Of a DNA stretch of 12,557 nucleotides, positions 1-6,135 are shown one piece after another. This stretch comes from DASRLE01 sp964558455 (lineage in GTDB: Bacteria; Verrucomicrobiota; Verrucomicrobiia; Limisphaerales; Palsa-1400). A program made the position numbers and the translations under genes. The notes under the pieces are model-generated. The model ran no database searches. It had not been told where the DNA came from and saw only the letters and a program-made list of their open reading frames with translations. The stretch spans positions 1-12,557 of the forward strand of contig CAZLEE010000127.1 in NCBI GenBank assembly GCA_964558455.1, given 5' to 3'. Position 1 is the stretch's first letter. Every line of letters begins with the position of its first letter.

Positions 1-8
1 CCTTATGC

Positions 9-311
9 TCAAACGTCTCGGCTGAGAAATACTGACTTTTCAAACAGGCTCTTAAGGACAGTGTCCGGGAAATCAGGGTCCTGTCGGATCCATTTTCCAA
101 GACCGCGAAACTCCTTTTTCGAATTCAGCACTTCCACCGTGTTGAACTCAATCATATTACCCAAAAGCGGCGACAACTTCGAAACCACTTTTGCCAACCT
201 GACCGCCGATTCCACCGATACTGGCTTTGCCAAAGTCAGGACATCAAACACATGCCCTTCCAAACCCTGGAGGTGTTGAGTAGCAGACTTAATTACTTGG
301 TGCGTATTCAA
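9..311 (-). pseudogene. Truncated type II restriction endonuclease-like protein (N-terminal half)
   Basis: A 100-codon frame that starts at TTG (309-311) and stops at 9-11. No ATG lies between this TTG and the in-frame stop upstream; GGAGG sits almost against the TTG, closer than normal for a ribosome binding site. The stretch at residues 50-85 (LGNMIEFNTVE, then GKWIRQDPDFPDTVL) resembles the region of several type II restriction endonucleases that carries the first catalytic acidic residue of a PD-(D/E)xK nuclease, here P82-D83. In that family an E-x-K follows within a few tens of residues. This protein ends at residue 100 without one, so it is probably inactive: truncated, frameshifted, or continuing in another frame beyond the left edge. 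No methyltransferase is visible in the window. The family call is from memory of motif style, not a search. A complete small hypothetical protein is the alternative. Confidence 0.45.
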
Positions 312-472
312 TCCTCCATCTTGTAGCCTGTTGCATCTTCATCGTGAAGCAATTTAAAGCCTATCGCAAACGGTACGTTTTTCCCCATTCTCCCTTCCTT
401 CCCAGTCAGCGGCTCAATGATTGTGTTTTTTTACTTTTTGGGGTTAAGTCCAAGACGCTGGAAGACGGCTCT

Positions 473-1540
473 ATGAGACAAATTTATTTATGCGTGTTGC
501 TGGCGCTGGCAGCGGCGTTGGGTCCCGGCGTCAATCAGACCGCCAGGGCGGCGCAGAATGATTACCTCGTCGGAGTTTATTATTTCGCCGGATGGTGGAC
601 GAACCTGCCCAACAAATGGAACACGAGCGGCCACGACTGGCGGACGGATTATCCCGGCCGCGTCCCCCTGCTCGGCCAGTACAACGATCAGGCAACGATG
701 GATCGGGAAATCGTGGCCGCCTCCAGTCACGGCGTCGATTTCTTCCAGATTCTCTGGTACCCCAACGGCGGCGCGCTCAACGAGGGGCTTCGGACTTTTC
801 TGGCTTCGACCAACGCCGGCCTCATGAAGTTCACCATCGAGTTTGTCAATCATCCGCCCTTCGATCTTGCCACCGACGCCGAATGGGCCGCCGCCTGCCG
901 CGAATGGTGCGCCGCCATGAAACATCCCGGCTATCTGCGCATTGACGGTCGCCCCGTCTTCAAAGTCCACGGCCTCGATTTTTTCTACCGCCAGAATGGC
1001 GATGATGCCAAAAAAGTGGCCGCCCGGCTGGACGTCTTCCGCCGCTTGGCCATGGAAAGCGGAGCGGGAAATCCGTTGATCTCCGGCGGCGTGATGCCGG
1101 GCGGCGTGCCATTGCCTGATCGCCTGGCCCCCTTTGATTTTGTGACCACCTACATGGATATGCCCAACCTGCCGCAACGGGCGGAGGTTTATCCTTACGA
1201 ACAGCTCATCCAACATGCCTGGGACGGATGGGTTCGTTACGCCGAACATTCCAGCAAACCTTACACGCCCTACGTTCCGTCCGGCTGGGACCCCAGACCG
1301 TGGCGGGATCCGCGGGCGTCGTTCGCATTTCCCACGCGGACGGAATGGACGGACGCGCTCAAACGGGTGAAAGCCGCCCTCGACCAATATCCCCGGCTCG
1401 GTCTGCCCGCAAAAGAAGGACGGAAGAAAATGCTTTTGATTTACGCCTGGAACGAGTTTGGCGAAGGCGGCATCGTGGCCCCCACCCAAGGCGATAAAGA
1501 AATGAAACTGGAGGCGATTCGTGAAGTCTTCGGCAAATAA
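473..1540 (+). CDS. Secreted WbsX/GH99-like protein (putative glycoside hydrolase)
   Basis: 355 residues from the ATG at 473. I chose this start because GGAAG lies 8 bases upstream and the N-terminus is then a clear signal peptide: MRQ, a Leu/Ala-rich core, and a likely cut near ARAA-Q at residues 24-28. The longer frame from 344 would put 43 non-signal residues in front. The mature protein has the family's (beta/alpha)8 landmarks: GVYYFAGWW (34-42), GVDFFQILWYPN (87-98), YLRIDGRPVF (about 154-163) and YAWNEFGEGG (324-333). The last resembles the Trp-Asn-Glu-Trp/Phe..Glu-Gly motif of GH99 endo-mannosidase-like and WbsX-type proteins, and it holds the candidate catalytic Glu residues. The family acts on mannose-containing or polysaccharide O-antigen-like glycans; the substrate here is unknown. 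It appears monocistronic: the upstream gene diverges, and a hairpin-rich region and a transposase follow. Confidence 0.75.
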   Translation: MRQIYLCVLLALAAALGPGVNQTARAAQNDYLVGVYYFAGWWTNLPNKWNTSGHDWRTDYPGRVPLLGQYNDQATMDREIVAASSHGVDFFQILWYPNGGALNEGLRTFLASTNAGLMKFTIEFVNHPPFDLATDAEWAAACREWCAAMKHPGYLRIDGRPVFKVHGLDFFYRQNGDDAKKVAARLDVFRRLAMESGAGNPLISGGVMPGGVPLPDRLAPFDFVTTYMDMPNLPQRAEVYPYEQLIQHAWDGWVRYAEHSSKPYTPYVPSGWDPRPWRDPRASFAFPTRTEWTDALKRVKAALDQYPRLGLPAKEGRKKMLLIYAWNEFGEGGIVAPTQGDKEMKLEAIREVFGK

Positions 1541-1658
1541 CAACATCCCTGCCCCCCCATGACCATCCGGGTGTCTGAATCGGCAGAAACTTGTTCTTGC
1601 CGAGGGTGTGGCATAGGCGTTCACGGACGCCCCAGAAAATAATAGGTGAGCCGACGGC
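1541..1658. other. Hairpin-rich spacer between the GH99-like gene and the transposase unit
   Basis: No gene is visible here. Two inverted repeats stand out. TCGGCA (1580-1585) pairs with TGCCGA (1598-1603), and the stem extends inward through GAA/TTC with one bulged T. GGCGT (1616-1620) pairs with ACGCC (1627-1631). Neither is followed by a T-run on the plus strand, so neither looks like a proper intrinsic terminator for the upstream gene. They may be further debris of the repeat family that begins at 1659. Confidence 0.35.
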
Positions 1659-1743
1659 CGTCGCGAAGCGACGTTGGATATTAGCCAGACACGCCAGTGT
1701 CTGGAATACGCCCCTACCATTTCAAATTCGTCCCGAAGGGACG
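1659..1743 (+). repeat. Left three-hairpin REP-like cassette
   Basis: Three palindromes in series. Hairpin 1 is CGTCGC-GAA-GCGACG (1659-1673). Hairpin 2 is CCAGACAC-GCCA-GTGTCTGG (1685-1704), preceded by GATATTAG. Its outer right arm, complete in the right-hand copy, is degraded here: AATACG follows where CTAATATC would be expected, consistent with loss of CT plus a substitution. Hairpin 3 is CGTCCC-GAA-GGGACG (1729-1743), ending 10 bases from the transposase stop codon. Confidence 0.75.
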
Positions 1744-1753
1744 ACGGAAAGCG

Positions 1754-2200
1754 TCACCATAGATACTTATCATTGTATTCTACACGGTGCTTTTGGAGAA
1801 AGGCCACGTATTCCTCCTGAAAAGTTTTGGTCCGATGATGCGAAGTTTGCGTGGCGATGTATTCCTTTACCGATTCACAATTGGATACATTCACGGTGAA
1901 AGCGGCATATCCCGGCTGCCAACTGAAATTCTTGACGCCGATGGTTTCATGAATCCAACGCGAGGAGGACTGTTTGATGTCTTGGACGAACTGAGCCAGC
2001 GTATGAGTTGCCCGCAAACCAACCAGCAGATGAACATGGTCAGCCACGCCGCCTGTGGCTTCTGGAACACCGTCCGCTGCGTGAATTAATCCGCCGAGGT
2101 ATTCGTGCAGACGATTCCGCCATGAATCTGCGATGAATGGATGCCGGTTTTTCGTGCTAAACACAATGTGGAAGTGCAGGCTTAAATGGGTCGCAGGCAT
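1754..2200 (-). CDS. REP-associated tyrosine transposase (IS200-like, Y1 family)
   Basis: 148 residues, a full length for this family. The HUH metal-binding motif is at H55-V-H57 within ADHVHLLVGL. The nucleophilic tyrosine is Y114 in VKEYIATQTSHHR, and the C-terminus (EYNDKYLW) is the usual one for IS200-like/RAYT proteins. The N-terminal THLSLHFHIVFSTKNR is also typical. Such enzymes cut and rejoin single-stranded DNA at folded hairpins through a covalent 5'-phosphotyrosine. It lacks the TnpB/IscB-like partner of IS605 elements. Its position between inverted hairpin cassettes points to the REP-associated (RAYT) branch rather than a free-moving IS200. No clear ribosome binding site precedes the ATG. 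The frame is intact and both catalytic motifs are present, so it may be functional. Confidence 0.9.
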   Translation of the reverse strand: MPATHLSLHFHIVFSTKNRHPFIADSWRNRLHEYLGGLIHAADGVPEATGGVADHVHLLVGLRATHTLAQFVQDIKQSSSRWIHETIGVKNFSWQPGYAAFTVNVSNCESVKEYIATQTSHHRTKTFQEEYVAFLQKHRVEYNDKYLW

Positions 2201-2269
2201 ACGTGGTTATCGCAAAGTCCGCCAAGGCGTGCGAGCTAAATATAATCAATATCCGCAAGTGCGAGTCCA

Positions 2270-2352
2270 CCGTCCCTTCAGGACGGAAAAACTCTGTCAG
2301 ATATTAGCCAGACACTGGCGTGTCTGGCTAATATCCGATGTCGCTCCGCGAC
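2270..2352 (-). repeat. Right three-hairpin REP-like cassette (inverted copy)
   Basis: The mirror image of the cassette at 1659-1743. Hairpin 3 is CCGTCC-CTTCA-GGACGG (2270-2286). Hairpin 2 is a perfect 36-base palindrome at 2300-2335: arms GATATTAGCCAGACAC and GTGTCTGGCTAATATC (16 bp) around the loop TGGC. Hairpin 1 is GTCGC-TCC-GCGAC (2340-2352). Read on the minus strand, the hairpin 2 loop is GCCA, identical to the left copy. The cassette ends 99 bases before the proposed Nudix start. Confidence 0.8.
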
Positions 2353-2451
2353 AATGGGACGTTCCAACGAGTCACCCATGACAAACGTTGCGGATTGTTT
2401 CATCTCAATTGCACTTGCTCCGAATGCCACGTCCGGTTTGAATGGTGGCCA

Positions 2452-2961
2452 ATGTCGCTGCCTTACAAAATCGCCACTCTGCTCTACTGTTTCAACGAGC
2501 GCGACGAGACGCTGTTGTTGCGGCGGAAATTCAAGCCGAACCTCGGTTTGTGGAGTCCCGCCGGCGGCAAACTGCACATGAACGACGGCGAATCCCCTTA
2601 CGCCTGCGCCTGCCGGGAAGCGGGGGAGGAAATCGGCCTGAAACTCACGGCGCAGGATTTGCACCTGACTGGCATTGTGAGCGAGCGCGGCTACGAAGGC
2701 CAGGGCCACTGGCTGATGTTCCTGTTTGAAGTGTTGCCGCGCCTGACCGCGACGCCGCCGCCCAATCGGGAGGGAGAGTTCGCCTTTTTTGCCGCCAGCC
2801 AGCTTGCGTCCCTGCCCATTCCGAAAACAGACCTGGAACAAATCTGGCCGTTATTCTGGCAACACCGGGGCGGTTTTTTTGCCGCCCATTGCCGGTGCCA
2901 GGCCGGCGACGGCTATCAATGGACCATTGAAGAAAGCACCCATGGACGAACCGATCATTGA
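2452..2961 (+). CDS. Nudix hydrolase (MutT-like)
   Basis: 169 residues from the ATG at 2452 (MSLPYKIATLLYCF). The open frame reaches back to 2338, but that extension begins inside the REP-like cassette and is Cys/His-rich and unlike Nudix N-termini, so it is probably untranslated. The Nudix box is clear: GGKLHMNDGE, then seven residues, then REAGEEIGL, with the metal-binding E-x-x-E-E. The spacing between the first Gly and the first Glu is two residues longer than the G-x5-E consensus. Nudix enzymes split nucleoside diphosphates linked to another group; an 8-oxo-dGTP-type role is possible, but the substrate cannot be read from sequence. The C-terminal half (EQIWPLFWQHRGGFFAAHC) appears to be a subfamily feature. 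It overlaps tadA by 20 bp, suggesting co-translation. Only a weak Shine-Dalgarno (GGTGG) precedes the start. Confidence 0.85.
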   Translation: MSLPYKIATLLYCFNERDETLLLRRKFKPNLGLWSPAGGKLHMNDGESPYACACREAGEEIGLKLTAQDLHLTGIVSERGYEGQGHWLMFLFEVLPRLTATPPPNREGEFAFFAASQLASLPIPKTDLEQIWPLFWQHRGGFFAAHCRCQAGDGYQWTIEESTHGRTDH

Positions 2962-3448
2962 TTTGCAGAGCGACCAATATTTCATGGGCGAAGCCCTGCG
3001 CCAGGCCGCCCGCGCCTACGAAGCGGAGGAGACTCCCGTGGGCGCCATCATCGTGCGGGAAGGACGCATCATCGCCCGCGCCTTCAACCAGGTTGAACTG
3101 CTCAAGGACGCCACCGCGCACTCGGAGATGCTCGCCCTCACGCAGGCCGAGGAGGCCTTGGGCGACTGGCGGCTGACCGGCTGCACTCTATATGTGACTA
3201 AAGAGCCGTGCCCAATGTGCGCCGGGGCCATGGTGCATACGCGGCTGGATCGGGTCGTTTTTGGGGCGGGCGACCCAAAGGCCGGCGCGGCGGGCGGCGC
3301 ATTGAACCTGCTCCAATTCCCCGGCCTGAACCACCACTGCGCCATCACGCGCGGCGTGCGCGAACTGGAATGCCGGACGTTGTTGCAGCAGTTCTTCGCC
3401 GAACAACGGCGAAAACCCAAACTGCCGCCCGGCCCCCAGGTCAACTGA
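2942..3448 (+). CDS. tadA: tRNA(adenosine-34) deaminase TadA
   Basis: 168 residues. TadA converts A34 of tRNA-Arg(ACG) to inosine so that it can read CGU, CGC and CGA codons, using a zinc-bound water. The zinc site is visible: H60-S-E62 (usually H-A-E; Ser replaces Ala between the ligand and the proton-shuttle Glu), and C90 and C93 in EPCPMCAGAM. The family-specific GDPKAGAAGG follows at 110-119. The N-terminal alpha segment around DQYFMGEALRQA also fits. The start at 2942 gives normal family length. The gene overlaps the end of the Nudix gene by 20 bp and meets the minus-strand glycogen-binding gene tail to tail with an 8-bp overlap. A related purine or cytosine deaminase is possible but less likely given the DPKAGA motif. 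Confidence 0.9.
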   Translation: MDEPIIDLQSDQYFMGEALRQAARAYEAEETPVGAIIVREGRIIARAFNQVELLKDATAHSEMLALTQAEEALGDWRLTGCTLYVTKEPCPMCAGAMVHTRLDRVVFGAGDPKAGAAGGALNLLQFPGLNHHCAITRGVRELECRTLLQQFFAEQRRKPKLPPGPQVN

Positions 3449-3764
3449 CCGCGATGAGTGAGACTTTTTCGTTCTGCTCGTTGCGGGCCACCCCTTGGGC
3501 GCGGGGATCGAGCGTCAGCTTCCCGTCAATTGCAAACTGGTAATGGTGATGGCCGTGGCCCAGGATCACCATGCCCGTCCAGGAACCGTCCGTCTGGCGT
3601 TTCATGGGCTGGGCGTCGGGATCCCAGTCATTGAAATCGCCGACCAGCGTGACGCGCTTGGCTCCGGGCGCCACGCAGATAAAGTTGACGGGCTTGACCG
3701 TTTTCTTGACGGAATAAGGAGATCCCGGCCGGGCTGGACGAAAATTGGCATTCAGTTCAGACAT
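3441..3764 (-). CDS. Stand-alone glycogen-binding (CBM48/AMPK-beta-like) domain protein
   Basis: 107 residues from the ATG at 3762-3764; a second in-frame ATG at 3795-3797 would add 11 less typical residues. The protein is essentially one early-set beta-sandwich domain: VNFICVAPGAKRVTLVGDFNDWD (family motif GDFNDW at 42-47), then SWTGMVIL (61-68), then YQFAIDGKLTLDP (75-87). This is the layout of the glycogen-binding domain of AMPK beta subunits and the N-terminal domain of branching and debranching enzymes. No catalytic domain is attached and there is no signal peptide, so it probably acts in the cytoplasm, perhaps as a glycogen-associated adaptor. A His-rich run (GHGHHHY, 69-75) replaces the usual loop before the YQF strand. 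Its start region faces cbiX across about 100 AT-rich bases that probably hold both promoters. Confidence 0.8.
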   Translation of the reverse strand: MSELNANFRPARPGSPYSVKKTVKPVNFICVAPGAKRVTLVGDFNDWDPDAQPMKRQTDGSWTGMVILGHGHHHYQFAIDGKLTLDPRAQGVARNEQNEKVSLIAVS

Positions 3765-3866
3765 GGTACAAAATAAAACGTGCGCGTAAAAAAGCAAACC
3801 GGCAAAACGATTTCAAGCCGAAAAATTGTCTTTTTATCCGGATCGCTTATGCGGCCATAATGACAC

Positions 3867-4706
3867 ATGGGCAATAACTTTTCCGACTCCGCCCTGGTGC
3901 TGGTCGGGCACGGCTCGACGGTTAATGCCGACTCGGCCGCCCCGGTCTGGCAACACGCCGGCGCGTTGCGCCGCCGCCATATTTTTGACCGGGTGCAGGA
4001 GGCGTTCTGGAAACAGGAACCTTACCTGGCGGAGGTGTTGCGCGCCATCTCCGCCCCCCGGGTGTTCGTTGTCCCCCTCTTCGTCAGCGACGGCTATTTC
4101 ACGGAGGAAATCATTCCGCGCGAACTTGGGCTTTGCGCCGCCAAGGGGGAAAATTTCCCGCGCGTCCAACAACGCGGCGGACAAACCCTGCATTACTGCC
4201 GGCCCGTCGGGACGCATCCGGGGATGACGGACGTCCTGCTGGCCCGCGCCCGGCAAGTGGTGGAGCAATACCCGTTTCCGCGCGCGCCCAAAACAGCGGA
4301 CACCGCCTTGTTCATTGCCGGCCACGGCACAAGCCAGAATGAAAAATCGCGCCAGGCCATTGAGCAACAAGTCGAATTGATCCGCGCCAAAAAACTGTAT
4401 GCGGAAGTTTACCCCGCGTTCCTGGAGGAGGAACCGCGCATTAGCGATTGTTATAAAACAGCCCGGGCCAGGAACATTGTAATGGTCCCCTTCTTCATCA
4501 GCAACGGGTTGCATGTCCGCGAAGACATCCCGGTCATGTTGGGCGCGCCCAAGGACGCCGTCCAGGAATGTCTGAAAGCGGGGCGGGCGACCTGGCGGAA
4601 TCCGACGGAACGGGAGGGAAAGCGGCTTTGGTACGCGGCCAGCATTGGCAGCGAGCCGTTGATGGCCGAGGTGATTTTGCAGCGCGTGGCGGAAGCTTCG
4701 GAATAA
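3867..4706 (+). CDS. cbiX: Two-domain sirohydrochlorin chelatase (CbiX/SirB family)
   Basis: 279 residues made of two tandem CbiX-like domains, about 8-135 and 145-279. These class II chelatases insert Co2+ (cobalamin route) or Fe2+ (siroheme route) into sirohydrochlorin in the cytoplasm. The first domain has LVLVGHGST with H15. The second has LFIAGHGTS with H153, and SNGLHVREDIP with H216, the second metal-binding His. The equivalent segment of the first domain (SDGYFTEEIIP) has Phe78 at the aligned site, so only the C-terminal domain keeps both histidines. Metal choice cannot be told from sequence, and no other cobalamin or siroheme gene lies in the window. There is no Shine-Dalgarno at the ATG at 3867. 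An antisense-oriented terminator-like hairpin follows. Confidence 0.8.
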   Translation: MGNNFSDSALVLVGHGSTVNADSAAPVWQHAGALRRRHIFDRVQEAFWKQEPYLAEVLRAISAPRVFVVPLFVSDGYFTEEIIPRELGLCAAKGENFPRVQQRGGQTLHYCRPVGTHPGMTDVLLARARQVVEQYPFPRAPKTADTALFIAGHGTSQNEKSRQAIEQQVELIRAKKLYAEVYPAFLEEEPRISDCYKTARARNIVMVPFFISNGLHVREDIPVMLGAPKDAVQECLKAGRATWRNPTEREGKRLWYAASIGSEPLMAEVILQRVAEASE

Positions 4707-4747
4707 AAAAATCGGGGCGATTAAAGTCCGGCGGACTTTGCGCCGAT
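4704..4747 (-). terminator. Terminator-like hairpin with its T-run on the minus strand
   Basis: AAAGTCC (4723-4729) and GGACTTT (4733-4739) form a 7-bp stem with a 3-base loop, inside an outer pairing of ATCGG (4711-4715) with CCGAT (4743-4747). Read on the minus strand, the stem is followed at once by seven T residues, as in an intrinsic terminator. On the plus strand GGGAGTAAAG follows, with no T-run, so it is a poor terminator for cbiX. No minus-strand gene is recognised to its right. The remaining 4748-4932 holds no feature I can name. Confidence 0.4.
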
Positions 4748-4932
4748 GGGAGTAAAGCGATGTCGTTGCTAAAATTCCTGTTCCATCAGCAAATCTGTTC
4801 CGGTCGCAGCCCGCGAGATTGCCGCGCCTGGAGTTTCCAGAAGATTTGCCTTGCGGGATCAGGTTTCTTTTGCGACAAGTCATCTCAAGAAATGACCGCA
4901 AACCCAAACGCATAAAAGCGAATCACACACGC

Positions 4933-6135
4933 ATGAAATTCAATCACCAATTTCAAATCCCGGAGGCGGCATCCCTCCTCCTGGCGGTCACCTTCTTCGC
5001 CGGCTCGAATACGACGTTCGGGCTGGGCTTCGCCATACCGGATCAAGACGCGTTCGCCACGGCGCGCGGCAATGCGTTCGTGGCCACGGCCGACGATCCG
5101 GCGGCGGTCTATTACAATCCCGCCGGCATTTCGCAATTGGACGGCACCCATCTTTCTGTGGGCGCGTATGGCCTTGATTACGGTTCCACTTATAAAAACG
5201 ACGGCAATACCATTAAAAGCAAAAACGAATTGGCGGTTCTGCCTCAGGTGTTTTCCACCTGGAGCCTGCCCAAATACAATTTGACCCTCGGTCTGGGAAC
5301 CTATTCGCCTTATGGTTTGAGAAATTCCTGGCCCTCCGCCGCGCCGTTCTCGGGCGCGTCCGAGATGGGCGAAATGGATTATTTCACCCTGAATCCGGTG
5401 GTGGCTTACCAAATCCTCCCCACCCTTTCGCTCGCGGCGGGACCCACCCTCAATTTTTCGGAAGTCGATATCAAAGAGACGCCCGGACCTTACATTGTTC
5501 ATTTTCGCGGGCGCGACACCGCGGCTGGTTTTAACGCCGGCCTCTTGTGGCATCCTTGGGAACAACATTCCTTCGGCATCACCTACCGCAGCGCCACGGA
5601 CATGAATTATAACGGCCACGGCTCCGAGGGAGTTGAGCCGGTCAACATTCCTTCGCAGGCCAACATTCATTTCCCGCAAGTCGTCGCCTTTGGTTATTCC
5701 TACCGGCCCACCACAAACTGGAATTTTGAGGCGGACGCGAATTGGACCGACTGGACCGATCTGCGCGACGTGAATGTCAATCCGCAGGTGTCCATGGGAG
5801 TCCCTGAAACGATCGGTTTCAATTGGCACCCAAGCTGGATGCTGGATTTCGGAGCGACGCGCTATCTGGGCAGCGGCTGGAGGCTCAGCGCAGGTTATAT
5901 GTTCAGCGAGAACACCGTGCCGGAGGCGGATTTCAGCGCCATGGCGCCGGATTCCAATCGGTATATCTTCAGCCTTGGGTTGGGAAAATCGTACAAGTGC
6001 TTTAGTTGGGATGTGGCCTACCAACTGGGTTGGGGACCGTCACATTACATCGGCGCAGCCAACGACCCTGCCTTTAATGGAACCTATGCATTCTTCAGCA
6101 ATGCCATCGGCATCAACTTTGGCTACCACTTCTGA
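4933..6135 (+). CDS. FadL/OmpP1/TodX-family outer-membrane transporter
   Basis: 400 residues. The ATG at 4933 gives a signal peptide (MKFNHQF, then a Leu/Ala/Phe core near residues 14-24). The mature N-terminus has the family signature: GFAIPDQDAFATARGNAFVATADDPAAVYYNPAG is partly present at about 33-66, with the DPAAVYYNPAG hallmark. Alternating amphipathic beta-strands follow, and the chain ends in INFGYHF with the C-terminal Phe expected for insertion by the BAM machinery. FadL-type 14-strand barrels admit long-chain fatty acids, aromatic compounds and other hydrophobic molecules; the substrate here is unknown. The protein is somewhat shorter than E. coli FadL. No Shine-Dalgarno is visible. 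Its 3' end overlaps the start of the downstream kinase gene by 35 bp, which suggests joint expression. Confidence 0.85.
   Translation: MKFNHQFQIPEAASLLLAVTFFAGSNTTFGLGFAIPDQDAFATARGNAFVATADDPAAVYYNPAGISQLDGTHLSVGAYGLDYGSTYKNDGNTIKSKNELAVLPQVFSTWSLPKYNLTLGLGTYSPYGLRNSWPSAAPFSGASEMGEMDYFTLNPVVAYQILPTLSLAAGPTLNFSEVDIKETPGPYIVHFRGRDTAAGFNAGLLWHPWEQHSFGITYRSATDMNYNGHGSEGVEPVNIPSQANIHFPQVVAFGYSYRPTTNWNFEADANWTDWTDLRDVNVNPQVSMGVPETIGFNWHPSWMLDFGATRYLGSGWRLSAGYMFSENTVPEADFSAMAPDSNRYIFSLGLGKSYKCFSWDVAYQLGWGPSHYIGAANDPAFNGTYAFFSNAIGINFGYHF

Larger units (their letters stand above)
1659..2352 (-). mobile_element. REP-associated tyrosine transposase unit bounded by inverted hairpin cassettes
   Basis: A single Y1 transposase gene (1754-2200, minus) lies between two cassettes that are inverted copies of each other. 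Outside to inside, each has three palindromes: GTCGC-NNN-GCGAC, then the GATATTAGCCAGACAC-type hairpin, then CGTCCC-NNN-GGGACG or a close variant. Left copies are at 1659-1673, 1677-1704 and 1729-1743; right copies at 2340-2352, 2300-2335 and 2270-2286. This fits the known association of RAYT (TnpA-REP) genes with REP/BIME palindromes, which the enzyme is thought to recognise as folded single strands. The boundaries are the outermost paired repeats and the true ends may differ. No target-site duplication is evident, as expected for single-strand HUH transposition. Confidence 0.7.

Noticed and set aside
331..358. TTGCAT-16-TTTAAA promoter-like pair with a CTTCA/TGAAG dyad, upstream of the GH99-like gene
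   Set aside because: The match to consensus is weak at both boxes, and such matches are common in AT-rich spacers.
344..472. N-terminal extension of the GH99-like protein from an earlier ATG
   Set aside because: It would bury the signal peptide behind 43 residues, and a better ribosome binding site precedes the ATG at 473.
488..1720. 410-codon minus-strand frame opposite the GH99-like gene
   Set aside because: It is antisense to a well-supported gene, has a composition typical of a GC-rich shadow frame, and begins inside the left hairpin cassette.
2338..2451. Longer Nudix start at 2338
   Set aside because: The start lies in the repeat cassette and the added residues do not resemble Nudix N-termini.
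3834..4913. 359-codon minus-strand frame opposite cbiX
   Set aside because: Shadow of cbiX; no recognisable motif and Arg/Gly-rich composition.
4885..6024. 379-codon minus-strand frame opposite the fadL-like gene
   Set aside because: Shadow frame; the plus strand has a complete signal peptide, family motif and C-terminal Phe.
5774..6100. Extension of the kinase gene back to 5774
   Set aside because: It lies wholly inside the fadL-like gene, and the translation there is low-complexity Arg/Ser/Trp-rich.
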